This document shows positions 8,865 through 16,997 of a stretch of DNA of 64,000 bases, one piece after another. Under the pieces are notes generated by a model, which ran no database searches, had not been told where the DNA came from, and was given only the letters and a program-made list of their open reading frames with translations. This DNA comes from Microbacterium hydrocarbonoxydans (lineage in GTDB: Bacteria; Actinomycetota; Actinomycetes; Actinomycetales; Microbacteriaceae). Position 1 is the stretch's first letter. Every line of letters begins with the position of its first letter. The stretch lies in NCBI RefSeq assembly GCF_904831005.1, contig NZ_LR882982.1, positions 1,054,001-1,118,000 on the forward strand, in the 5' to 3' direction. The position numbers were made by a program, and so were the translations under genes.

Positions 8865-8938
8865 ACCGTCACGTTAAGAAACGCCATTCCTTCGTCAGGG
8901 GGAGCACGAAAACCGGCGGTTCAGCGATGCCTCCTGGC

Positions 8939-8944
8939 TAGGCT
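8939..8944 (+). promoter_or_regulatory. -10 element of a leaderless glpX transcript
   Basis: TAGGCT lies six bases before the glpX ATG, with no ribosome site between them. Confidence 0.5.
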
Positions 8945-8950
8945 GACCGC

Positions 8951-9937
8951 ATGGTGAGTCTTACGGCCGATCTGAGCCCCCTGCGTCCTGACCGAAATCT
9001 CGCAATGGAGTTGGTGCGTGCGACCGAAGCGGCTGCGATCCGTGCCGTGCCCTTCATCGGCCGCGGAGCGAAGGAGGCAGCCGACGGTGCCGCCGTCGAC
9101 GCCATGCGTGCGTTCCTCGGCACGGTCGCCTTCCAGGGCCGAGTCGTCATCGGCGAGGGCGAGAAGGACAACGCGCCCATGCTGTTCAACGGCGAGGTGG
9201 TCGGCACCGGCACCGGCCCCCAGTGCGATATCGCCGTCGACCCGATCGACGGCACGTCACTGACAGCCGCCGGACGACAGAACGCTCTCTCGGTGATCGC
9301 GGTCTCCGATCGGGGTTCCATGCTCGATGCGTCGAGCGTCTTCTATATGGACAAGCTCGTCACGGGGCCGGCGGGTGTCGGGGTCGTCGACATCCGTCTG
9401 CCGATCGGCGAGAACATCCGCAAGCTCGCGGGCGCGCTCGGCAAGCCCGTCGACGAGATCGTGGTCTCGGTGCTCAACCGCCCGCGTCACGAGAAGCTGA
9501 TCCAGGAGATCAGGGATGCCGGCGCAGGCACGCGTCTCATGAGCGACGGCGACGTCGCCGGTGGCATCAATGCGGCCCGCCACGGTGCCCGCACCGACAT
9601 GTGCGTCGGAGTCGGCGGCAGTCCCGAGGGAATCGTGACGGCGTGCGCCATCAAGGCGCTCGGCGGCCACATCCAGGGACGGCTGTGGCCTCGCGACGAT
9701 GACGAGCGCCAGCGGGGCATCGACGCCGGACTCGACATGGACAGGGTCTACGAGGCAGACGATCTGGTGCGCGGCGACAACACGATCTTCGTCGCGACGG
9801 GCGTCACCGACGGGCAGCTCGTCGATGGCGTTCGCCGCGAGGGCGGGTACATCTACACCGAGAGCGTCGTGCTGCGTGGCGCGTCAGGGACGCTTCGCAG
9901 GATCGCCTCCGAGCACCTCGTCTCGAAGTGGCTCTGA
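8951..9937 (+). CDS. glpX: class II fructose-1,6-bisphosphatase
   Basis: Gluconeogenic enzyme that hydrolyses fructose 1,6-bisphosphate to fructose 6-phosphate. The 328 residues match GlpX: RATEAAAIRAVPFIGRG near residue 25, VIGEGEKDNAPML with the metal-binding glutamates, and the DPIDGTSLTAAG Li+-sensitive phosphatase motif near residue 98. GVGGSPEGIVTACAIKALGG and the C-terminal region are also family-typical. It is the usual actinobacterial FBPase. The start has no ribosome site and lies six bases after TAGGCT, so leaderless translation is likely. Confidence 0.97.
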   Translation: MVSLTADLSPLRPDRNLAMELVRATEAAAIRAVPFIGRGAKEAADGAAVDAMRAFLGTVAFQGRVVIGEGEKDNAPMLFNGEVVGTGTGPQCDIAVDPIDGTSLTAAGRQNALSVIAVSDRGSMLDASSVFYMDKLVTGPAGVGVVDIRLPIGENIRKLAGALGKPVDEIVVSVLNRPRHEKLIQEIRDAGAGTRLMSDGDVAGGINAARHGARTDMCVGVGGSPEGIVTACAIKALGGHIQGRLWPRDDDERQRGIDAGLDMDRVYEADDLVRGDNTIFVATGVTDGQLVDGVRREGGYIYTESVVLRGASGTLRRIASEHLVSKWL

Positions 9938-9953
9938 CGCGCAGTGCCTGATG

Positions 9954-9980
9954 CCGGGTCGGCCATCGTTACCGACCCGG
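9954..9980 (+). terminator. glpX terminator
   Basis: A 9-bp stem (CCGGGTCGG with CCGACCCGG) with a 9-base loop begins 17 bp after the glpX stop. No U-tract follows. Confidence 0.7.
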
Positions 9981-10095
9981 TACCGCTGCTCGCGCTGCGG
10001 AACCATGCTTTCCCAGCCGCACGTGTCACAATTGTCACTGGATTTGTCGCCGTCGACGGAGCCGCCAGGCACCGCAGGCACAGGAGGGCAGACCG

Positions 10096-10395
10096 ATGAC
10101 AACGCAGCACACGAGTGGCTCCACAGCCGCTGCCACCAAGATCGTGACGACGGCCACCGGCCGCATCCTGCGGGTCAACGTGGATGAGTCGGGAGTCCCG
10201 CTCACGACCGGCGCCCCGGTGACTCCCGCGGCCAAGGCTCCGGCCATCCCCGACCCTGCTCGCCGCGCCGACGTCCTGTTCCGTGTGCGTCGCGACGAAG
10301 GTCATGAGCTGAGCGCGTGGTGGATGATCGGGGCGTTCGTCGTGACGAGCGGCCTGGTGATCCTGCTTCTCAGCGGTGTTCCCGGCATCGCCTGA
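10096..10395 (+). CDS. small single-pass membrane protein
   Basis: A 99-residue protein I do not recognise. A Thr/Ala-rich N-terminus and an Ala/Pro-rich linker are followed by one membrane helix at about residues 75-96 (WMIGAFVVTSGLVILLLSGV), so it would be anchored C-terminally. The ATG has AGGAGG upstream (10082-10087, spacing 8). Its TGA abuts the rmuC stop on the other strand with no base between them (TGATCA). No function is proposed. Confidence 0.75.
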   Translation: MTTQHTSGSTAAATKIVTTATGRILRVNVDESGVPLTTGAPVTPAAKAPAIPDPARRADVLFRVRRDEGHELSAWWMIGAFVVTSGLVILLLSGVPGIA

Positions 10396-11673
10396 TCAGT
10401 CGTCGGACTCCAATCGGGAGCGCACGTCGCCGACGTCCGCGTGCAGAGGCGAGTCGACGACCGAGCGAATAGCGGTCTCCGACATTCCCGGCTCCGGCTC
10501 GGCGCTGACCAGCTCGGGGGCGGTGAAGCGACGCGTCTGAGCCGAGATCGACGGCGGCGCGGATTCGAGCGCAGAGGGATCGATGCCGGGGAACTGTCTG
10601 GCCGTCACGAGAACGCGGCTCTCGAGTGAGCCGGCGAACCTGTTGTAGCTGTCGACCGTGCGCTCGAGCGCGCGACGTAGATCGTCGGCATGTCCGGCGA
10701 GGACGCCGAGGCGGTCGTACAGCTGCGTGCCGAGGTTGAGCAGCGCCCTCGCCTCGGTCGAGACCTCCTGCTGAGTCCAGGTGTATGCGACGGTCTTGAG
10801 GACCGCCCAGAGATTGACCGGTGACGCGAGCGCCACCCGCTTGCCGAACGCGTAGTCGAGCAGCGTCGGGTCCTCGTCGATCGCGGCGGCGAGCAGCGAC
10901 TCGCTCGGCAGGAAGCAGATCACGAACTCCGGGCTCGCATCGAGCCCCATCCAGTACGCCTTCTTGGCGAGGGCATCGACATGCGCCCGCACCGCCTTCA
11001 CGTGCTTCTGCATGTGCTCCCGACGTCGGACCTCGTAGGCGTCGCCCATCGGCAGCGCGGAGGCTTCGAGATAGGCATCGAGCGGCACCTTCGCATCCAC
11101 GGCTATCGAGGTGCCCCCTGCCAGTCGCACGACCATGTCGGGACGCCCCTGACCGCGATCGGAGGAGATGGTCGACTGCAGGTCGAAGTCGACGTGGCGT
11201 AACAGCCCCGCCGCTTCGACGACCCGACGCAGCTGCGTCTCACCCCACACTCCGCGACTGGCGGTGGAGCGCAGTGCGCCGGCCAGCGACTCGGTGGTCG
11301 CGCGCAGTGCTTCGTCGCTCTGCTGAGCGCGTCGGAGCTGCTCGGCGAGGGAACCGAACTGGGCATGGCGCTCCTGCTCGATCGCGGCGACCTTCTGCTG
11401 CATGAGATGGAGGCTCTCTCGCACGGGGGCCAGAGCGGTGAGCACCGCGTTCTGCTGCTGCACGCGCTGCGCCTCTGCGTGCTGCTCGTGTCGCGCGTGT
11501 TCGACGGCGTCGCGATACAGGTCGTACTGGCGGTCGCGGTCATCGCGCGCGGCCTCGAGTTCGGCCTGGGTGCGAGCCAGGTCGGCTGCGCCGCGGCCTG
11601 CGCGCAGGAACCATCCCACGGCGACGCCGCACAGCAGCGCCGCGAGGAGGAGAACGATCGTCAGAGCATCCAT
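10396..11673 (-). CDS. rmuC: DNA recombination protein RmuC
   Basis: RmuC is a predicted nuclease-fold protein that limits DNA inversions and rearrangements at short inverted repeats. The 425 residues give an N-terminal membrane helix (ALTIVLLLAALLCGVAVGWF), a long coiled coil (residues about 25-130), and the RmuC domain with GVWGETQLRRVVEAAGL, DMVVRL, VDAKVPLDAYLEA and FVICFLPSESLLAAA. These include the conserved PD-(D/E)XK-like D-x-K (VDAKVPL). I chose the ATG at 11673, directly before the membrane helix; a start 10 codons upstream is possible. Confidence 0.93.
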   Translation of the reverse strand: MDALTIVLLLAALLCGVAVGWFLRAGRGAADLARTQAELEAARDDRDRQYDLYRDAVEHARHEQHAEAQRVQQQNAVLTALAPVRESLHLMQQKVAAIEQERHAQFGSLAEQLRRAQQSDEALRATTESLAGALRSTASRGVWGETQLRRVVEAAGLLRHVDFDLQSTISSDRGQGRPDMVVRLAGGTSIAVDAKVPLDAYLEASALPMGDAYEVRRREHMQKHVKAVRAHVDALAKKAYWMGLDASPEFVICFLPSESLLAAAIDEDPTLLDYAFGKRVALASPVNLWAVLKTVAYTWTQQEVSTEARALLNLGTQLYDRLGVLAGHADDLRRALERTVDSYNRFAGSLESRVLVTARQFPGIDPSALESAPPSISAQTRRFTAPELVSAEPEPGMSETAIRSVVDSPLHADVGDVRSRLESDD

Positions 11674-11718
11674 GCGGTCAATGATGCCCCGAGCCTCGGA
11701 CATCCGAGGGAGACGGGC

Positions 11719-12312
11719 TCAGGCGACCGCGCGCTCGGGCGTCGCGACCACGGGTTCGGTGACCCGCACCTTCACGGCGCCCGCGAGCTCGAACACATCG
11801 GTTGCGCCGACCCGGCGCGCCGCGTCGATGACGATGTGCGCGCACGCGAGAGCATCGGCGAGTGCGTCGTGATGAGAGAAGCCGGTGAAGCCCGCCGCCT
11901 CGGCCGCCTTGGGAAGGCGATAGGACTCGAGATCGTAGATCTTTCGTGCCACCTGGAGGCTGCACAGCGAACGATAGGGCGGGCAGTCGCCCCCTGTGGC
12001 CTCGGCCGCGCGGCGGAGCACGTTGAGGTCGAAGCCGGCGTTGTGGGCCACGAGCACATCCGCTCCGGCGAAGGCGCACAGCCGGTCGAACTGGTCTTCC
12101 CACGATGAGGCCGTGAGAACGTCCTGCGCGCGGATGCCGTGGATCCGCACGTTCCATTCCTGGAACTCGTCGTGCCCCGCCGGCGGCCGGATCAGCCAGC
12201 CTGCAGAGGCGACGACGTGACCGTCTCGCACTCGGACGAGTCCTACGGAGCAGGCCGAGGCGGGGCTGGAGTTCGCCGTCTCGAAGTCGATCGCGGTGAA
12301 GTCCAGTGGCAC
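11719..12312 (-). CDS. DEDDh-type 3'-5' exonuclease
   Basis: A 197-residue stand-alone exonuclease of the DnaQ/RNase T fold. Exo I is FTAIDFETANSS (Asp-x-Glu), Exo II is VLVAHNAGFDLNVL with the conserved Asp, and Exo III is FSHHDALADALACA with the catalytic His and Asp, so all four acidic residues and the histidine are present. It could proofread or trim nucleic acid; the exact substrate is unknown. The GTG at 12312 has GGGAGAGAG upstream and begins the conserved domain. Upstream residues up to 12393 look spurious and would overlap the divergent methyltransferase promoter. Confidence 0.88.
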   Translation of the reverse strand: MPLDFTAIDFETANSSPASACSVGLVRVRDGHVVASAGWLIRPPAGHDEFQEWNVRIHGIRAQDVLTASSWEDQFDRLCAFAGADVLVAHNAGFDLNVLRRAAEATGGDCPPYRSLCSLQVARKIYDLESYRLPKAAEAAGFTGFSHHDALADALACAHIVIDAARRVGATDVFELAGAVKVRVTEPVVATPERAVA

Positions 12313-12359
12313 GATCCCACTCTCTCCCGGTGGCCCGGGCGCGCGCGGATGACGCGCCG

Positions 12360-12365
12360 TAGGCT
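12360..12365 (+). promoter_or_regulatory. -10 element of a leaderless methyltransferase transcript
   Basis: TAGGCT lies six bases before the ATG at 12372, the same arrangement as at glpX. Confidence 0.5.
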
Positions 12366-12371
12366 GGCCAC

Positions 12372-13121
12372 ATGAGTGTGGACAGGGCGACATCCTTCGG
12401 CGCCGAGGCGGCGAACTACGAGGCCGGCCGGCCGGACTACCCGTTCGAGGCCGTCGCGTGGATGCTCGAGTCGATGCCCGCGGGATCCCGCAGGATCGTC
12501 GACGTCGGCGCGGGCACCGGGAAGCTCACACGGGTCCTCGCGCATGCTCCCGGCGCAGAGGTGGTCGCGGTCGACCCCGATCCCGAGATGCTCGGCGCGC
12601 TCCGACGATCCGTGCCGGGGATACCGACCTTCCCGGGATCCGCCGAGAACCTGCCGCTGCCTGACGCGAGCGTCGACGCGGCCGTGCTCGGCCAGGCGTG
12701 GCACTGGGTGGAACCGACGGCGGCGTCGGCGGAGCTCGGCCGGGTCGTCAGGCCAGGTGGGGCGCTCGGACTGATCTGGAACCTCCGCGACGAGCGGACC
12801 GACTGGGTGCGCCGATTGACGGACATCATGCACAGCAGTCCCGCGGAGCAGATGGTCAACGGCCCCGACTCCGATGGTCCTCGCATCGACGCGCCGTTCG
12901 CACATGTCGAGACGAAGCGGTGGCAATGGACTCGGCCCATGACAAGGCTTCAGCTGCACCAGATGGCGCTCTCTCGCAGCTACGTCATCGCGGCAGAGCC
13001 GCGCGAGAAGGCGGAGATCATCCGTGGGCTGGACGCGCTCTTCGACGAACTGGGCGTCACCGACGGCACGATCGACCTCCCATACGTCACCCATGCATTC
13101 CGCGCCGTGCGCGATGAGTGA
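12372..13121 (+). CDS. class I SAM-dependent methyltransferase
   Basis: A 249-residue Rossmann methyltransferase of the UbiE/Methyltransf_11 type. Motif I is IVDVGAGTGKLTRVLA (residues about 38-53), the acidic end of beta-2 is VVAVDPDPEML, and the motif around AVLGQAWHWVEP follows. The N-terminus (FGAEAANYEAGRPDYP) is that of small-molecule methyltransferases. The substrate is unknown. The last eight bases overlap the start of the HAD hydrolase gene (ATGAGTGA), so the two are co-translated. Confidence 0.88.
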   Translation: MSVDRATSFGAEAANYEAGRPDYPFEAVAWMLESMPAGSRRIVDVGAGTGKLTRVLAHAPGAEVVAVDPDPEMLGALRRSVPGIPTFPGSAENLPLPDASVDAAVLGQAWHWVEPTAASAELGRVVRPGGALGLIWNLRDERTDWVRRLTDIMHSSPAEQMVNGPDSDGPRIDAPFAHVETKRWQWTRPMTRLQLHQMALSRSYVIAAEPREKAEIIRGLDALFDELGVTDGTIDLPYVTHAFRAVRDE

Positions 13122-13848
13122 ACACGCTGCAGCCGTCTTCTTCGATCTCGACGGGACTCTCGTTCGCGACGGAGCCGCTGAGGCCGTGCGCCGCACTGCG
13201 GTCGCGCTCGCACGACGGCACGGGTTCTCCGCCGCCGAGATCCTCGCCGCGAACGCCTCTGCCTGGCCGGATTGCTGGGCAGACCACGGCGATCTGTGGA
13301 TGCGGGGCAAGCTCGAGAGCGATGCGCTGCCGAGGGACATCTGGCAGCGCACGCTCGAGCGCTTCGGCCATGCGGATCCGGCGCTCGTCGACGAAGCGCT
13401 CGAGACGCACCTCCGCGAAGAGGCGCTCACATTCACCCTCTTCGAAGAATCGCTCGAAGTGCTCGACGTGCTGCGGGCGCATGCGGTGCCCGTGGGGCTC
13501 ATCACCAACGGCCCCTTCGAGTCCCAACGCGCGAAACTCGTGACGGCGGGGATCGACGCGCGGTTCGACGTCGTGATCGCGTCCGGCGACCTGGGTGTCG
13601 TCAAACCGGACGCCGAGATCTTCCACCACGCGCTCGAAAAGCTCGGCGTCCGAGCCGGTCATGCCGTGCATGTGGGCGACAGCTTCGCGGCCGATGTCGT
13701 CGGAGCGGCAGGGGTCGGTATGAGCGCGGTCTGGATCAATCGGGCCGCGAGCATCGCGCCCCGAACGGACGTGCCGCATCACGACAGCCGCTCGCTGCGC
13801 GACGTGCTCGCACTGATCGCGCAGGGGAGTGGCAGCCACGCGCGGTAG
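13114..13848 (+). CDS. HAD-superfamily hydrolase
   Basis: A 244-residue haloacid-dehalogenase-type phosphatase. Motif I FFDLDGTLV supplies the nucleophile Asp11 and the acid/base Asp13. Motif II is LITNGP, motif III includes VVKPDAEIF with the conserved Lys, and motif IV is VHVGDSFAADVVGA. A helical cap sits between motifs I and II (C1 type, as in phosphoglycolate-phosphatase relatives). The ATG at 13114 overlaps the methyltransferase stop by 8 bases. Its stop codon TAG is also the second to fourth bases of the ychF -10 element TAGACT. The substrate is unknown. Confidence 0.88.
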   Translation: MSEHAAAVFFDLDGTLVRDGAAEAVRRTAVALARRHGFSAAEILAANASAWPDCWADHGDLWMRGKLESDALPRDIWQRTLERFGHADPALVDEALETHLREEALTFTLFEESLEVLDVLRAHAVPVGLITNGPFESQRAKLVTAGIDARFDVVIASGDLGVVKPDAEIFHHALEKLGVRAGHAVHVGDSFAADVVGAAGVGMSAVWINRAASIAPRTDVPHHDSRSLRDVLALIAQGSGSHAR

Positions 13849-13859
13849 ACTCGACCCCC

Positions 13860-14933
13860 GTGGCTCTCACTATCGGAATCGTCGGCCTGCCCAACGTCGG
13901 CAAGTCCACCCTCTTCAACGCTCTGACCAAGAACGACGTGCTCGCGGCGAACTATCCGTTCGCGACGATCGAGCCGAACGTCGGGGTGGTGAACCTGCCC
14001 GATCCGCGTCTCGACAAGCTCGCCGACATCTTCGGCAGCGAGCGCATCCTGCCTGCCGCCGTGTCGTTCGTCGACATCGCGGGCATCGTGCGCGGCGCGA
14101 GCGAGGGCGAGGGGCTCGGCAACAAGTTCCTCGCCAACATCCGTGAGGCCGACGCCATCGCCCAGGTCGTGCGCGGCTTCGCAGACGACGACGTCGTGCA
14201 CGTCGACGGCGCCGTGAATCCGGCATCCGACATGGAGACGATCAACGCCGAGCTCATGCTCGCCGACCTCGAGACCGTCGACAAGGCGATCACGCGGTAC
14301 GAGAAGGAAGTGCGCGGCAAGAAGATCGAGCCGGTCGTGCTCGAAACCGCGAACGCGGCGAAGGATGCTCTCGAGCGCGGTGTGCTGCTGTCGGTCGCCG
14401 GCATCGATCTGACGCCGATCCGCGAGCTCGGACTCCTCACCGCCAAGCCCGTCATCTTCGTCTTCAACGTCGACGAGGGCGTGCTCACCGACGACGCTCG
14501 CAAGGCCGAACTCGCAGCGCTGGTGGCCCCGGCCAAGGCGATCTTCCTCGACGCCAAGATCGAGTCGGAGCTGATCGACCTCGATCCCGAAGACGCGGCA
14601 GAGCTGCTCGCCTCCACCGGCCAGGACGAGTCGGGTCTCGACCAGCTCGCGCGCATCGGCTTCGACACGCTGGGGCTGCAGACCTACCTCACGGCAGGGC
14701 CCAAGGAGGCGCGCGCCTGGACGATCCCCAAGGGTTCGAAGGCGCCTCAGGCCGCCGGAGTCATCCACACCGACTTCGAGAAGGGCTTCATCAAGGCGGA
14801 GATCGTGTCGTTCGACGACCTCGTCGAGACCGGCTCGGTCGTCGAGGCCCGCGCCAAGGGCAAGGCACGCCTCGAGGGCAAGGACTACGTCATGCAGGAC
14901 GGCGACGTGGTGGAGTTCCGCTTCAACAACTGA
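13860..14933 (+). CDS. ychF: redox-regulated ATPase YchF
   Basis: Obg-family P-loop ATPase found in nearly all bacteria, which binds ribosomes and affects stress responses. The 357 residues start with the P-loop GLPNVGKS (residues 9-16), followed by DIAGIVRGASEGEGLGN (G3). The family-specific coiled coil comes next, and the C-terminal TGS-like domain includes GVIHTDFEKGFIKAEIV. The GTG at 13860 has no ribosome site and lies eight bases after TAGACT (13846-13851), so a leaderless message is likely. The -10 overlaps the stop codon of the upstream HAD gene. Confidence 0.96.
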   Translation: MALTIGIVGLPNVGKSTLFNALTKNDVLAANYPFATIEPNVGVVNLPDPRLDKLADIFGSERILPAAVSFVDIAGIVRGASEGEGLGNKFLANIREADAIAQVVRGFADDDVVHVDGAVNPASDMETINAELMLADLETVDKAITRYEKEVRGKKIEPVVLETANAAKDALERGVLLSVAGIDLTPIRELGLLTAKPVIFVFNVDEGVLTDDARKAELAALVAPAKAIFLDAKIESELIDLDPEDAAELLASTGQDESGLDQLARIGFDTLGLQTYLTAGPKEARAWTIPKGSKAPQAAGVIHTDFEKGFIKAEIVSFDDLVETGSVVEARAKGKARLEGKDYVMQDGDVVEFRFNN

Positions 14934-15010
14934 CCCGGTCGGGCCGCAGCCGGAGACGTTCGGGCAGTCGTGGAGTTCTCGGGTCATCTGCGGGCGATAG
15001 GGTACTGCGC

Positions 15011-16777
15011 ATGCGACTGACCAACGTCACGCACCTCCGCCTCCCGTTCGGACGGCTCTGGGGTTACGACGTCAGCGCGTCCGCGCTGGGACGCCGCCTC
15101 CCCGTGTCGTTCGATCAGCGGATCCATGTCGGGGCCGGCGATCGGCCCGGCTCCTGGATGGCGCTGTCCTTCCGGCTGCCGGCACCGACTCGTCGAGAGT
15201 CGATCGCCGATGCGTGGCTGGCCGTGATCGCTCGCCATGGCACGCTGCGTTCGGCCTTCGCGCCGGGTGCCGATGGTGAGCCTCTGCTCCACGAGATCGA
15301 GATCGACGGCGGAAGCTGGGTCGAGCATCAGGTGGCTCCGGGTCAGGCTGTCAATGACGCGTTGCGGGACATCCTCGATGCGGCGTGTTCGCCGTACCGG
15401 CATCCGTCGCACCGACTGTGTGTGCTGGAGACCGCCGCGGGGCTCACGGTCGTGATCGCGGCGGACCACGCTCACGTCGACATGTGGTCGATGCTGGTCA
15501 TCGCCCGCGACCTGCTGTCTGCGCTCGACGCGGGGAGGACGGGCGCGAGAGCGCTGCCGGGGCCGGCACCGGCATTCGTCGAACATACGCAAGCGCTGCT
15601 CGACCGAGATCCCGCGCCAGACCGCGTGCGTCAGCGATGGGAAGACATCATCGAGGACAGCGGTGGTGTGATGCCGAAGTTCCCGCTGTCTCTGGGAAAG
15701 CCCGAGCCGCATCGCGAGCGTGTGGAGGTGCGCGACGTGTTCGATGTCGACGACGCCGCGGCTTTCGCTGCGCAGGCGCGTGACGACGGCGTCTCGACCC
15801 TCGCGCGCGCCGTGGTCGCGATGACTGCGGTGACGCGCGAGTTGGCGGGGGTGCCGTTGCGAGCCGTCTTTCCCGTGCACAGCCGCTTCGAGGACGACTG
15901 GCATGACTCGGTCGGGTGGTTCATCACCAACTCCGTGCTCGAGTCGGGCGTCGCCGAGCCGCGCGCCGCCGCCGCGGCGGTGAAGGAGGCGGTGCAACTC
16001 GGTGCCTGGCCGCTCGCAGACGTACTCGCTCCGTGGGGCGGCATGCCCGTGGCGCCCGGAATGTTCGCGATCTCGTGGCTGGATCTGCGGAGGCTGCCGG
16101 TGCGCATCGACTCCGTCGGGCTCGATGCCCAGTATGTCAGCGCGGCGACCGACACCGACGGCGTCATGTTGTGGTTCATCCTGGACGAGTCAGGGCTGCA
16201 CCTGCGATGCCGCTATCCCGACACCCCTGAGGCCCGCGCCAACGTCGGCGGGTGGCTGGATCTGCTCGTCGCCAGGCTGCAGTCGGACGCGAGATCGTCG
16301 GTTCGCGGACGGCTGCAGGTGGCAGACCGCACCTTCCGGCTCGAGCGTGCGGGCCGTGACGATATCGAGGCCATCGCGGCGCTATTGCTCGATGATCGAT
16401 TCGGGTCGGACCGTGAGAGCGCAGAGCTCGAGGGCTACGAGGCAGCGTTCAGCGCGGTCGCTCGCGACAGTTCGCAGTACCTGGGAGTCGTCCGCGACGA
16501 CGCCGATCACGTCGTCGCCACGATGCAGCTGACCGTCATCCCGGGCCTTTCCCGCGGTGGTTCGACCCGATTGCAGATCGAGGGACTGCGAGTCGCGCGG
16601 GAGGAACGGTCACAGGGTTTGGGCGCGGCGATGCTCGAGTGGGCTCACGACTTCGGTCGTGCGCGTGGGGCGCGATTGGCGCAGGTGGCCACTGACGAGG
16701 CACGGGATCGCACCCGCGCCTTCTATGCCCGACTCGGATACGAGGCTGCGCACGTCGGACTGAAGCGGCAGATCTAG
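15011..16777 (+). CDS. condensation-like acyltransferase fused to GNAT
   Basis: A 588-residue two-domain protein. Residues 1 to about 430 resemble the NRPS condensation/CAT-like acyltransferase fold: ARHGTLRSAF near residue 75, the catalytic HxxxD as His153-x3-Asp157 in DHAHVDMWS, and GMFAISWLD in the place of the DFG-W block. Residues about 440-588 are a GNAT N-acetyltransferase with the acetyl-CoA loop EERSQGLGAAML and an ARDRTRAFYARLGYE C-terminus. No carrier protein, adenylation or ketosynthase gene is nearby, so it is a free-standing enzyme that might acylate a small molecule or peptide. Both domains look intact. It starts seven bases after TAGGGT (14998-15003). Confidence 0.75.
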   Translation: MRLTNVTHLRLPFGRLWGYDVSASALGRRLPVSFDQRIHVGAGDRPGSWMALSFRLPAPTRRESIADAWLAVIARHGTLRSAFAPGADGEPLLHEIEIDGGSWVEHQVAPGQAVNDALRDILDAACSPYRHPSHRLCVLETAAGLTVVIAADHAHVDMWSMLVIARDLLSALDAGRTGARALPGPAPAFVEHTQALLDRDPAPDRVRQRWEDIIEDSGGVMPKFPLSLGKPEPHRERVEVRDVFDVDDAAAFAAQARDDGVSTLARAVVAMTAVTRELAGVPLRAVFPVHSRFEDDWHDSVGWFITNSVLESGVAEPRAAAAAVKEAVQLGAWPLADVLAPWGGMPVAPGMFAISWLDLRRLPVRIDSVGLDAQYVSAATDTDGVMLWFILDESGLHLRCRYPDTPEARANVGGWLDLLVARLQSDARSSVRGRLQVADRTFRLERAGRDDIEAIAALLLDDRFGSDRESAELEGYEAAFSAVARDSSQYLGVVRDDADHVVATMQLTVIPGLSRGGSTRLQIEGLRVAREERSQGLGAAMLEWAHDFGRARGARLAQVATDEARDRTRAFYARLGYEAAHVGLKRQI

Positions 16778-16816
16778 ACGCGTACGCTGTGTATGTCGCC
16801 GATCGAAGGATTCGCC

Positions 16817-16972
16817 ATGTCTGACCTCAACGAGCACATACCCGCCCCGGACGAGCCGTCAGTCCCGGAGCTCGAACTCGACGAGACCGTCGCGCCGCGA
16901 CCGGAGGAGGAGATCGCCGACGCCCTGCGGGCGAAACCCGATCTCGGGGATCACAGCGCGCACTCCGGCTGA
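16817..16972 (+). CDS. 51-residue acidic micro-protein
   Basis: A short reading frame with AAGGA at 16806-16810, six bases before the ATG. The product (MSDLNEHIPAPDEPSVPELE, then about 31 more residues) is strongly acidic, Pro/Glu-rich, and probably unstructured. It follows the condensation/GNAT gene by 39 bp on the same strand and could be co-transcribed. No function is known to me. Confidence 0.55.
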   Translation: MSDLNEHIPAPDEPSVPELELDETVAPRPEEEIADALRAKPDLGDHSAHSG

Positions 16973-16997
16973 TCCGGCGGCGCGGAAGGCCGGCTCG

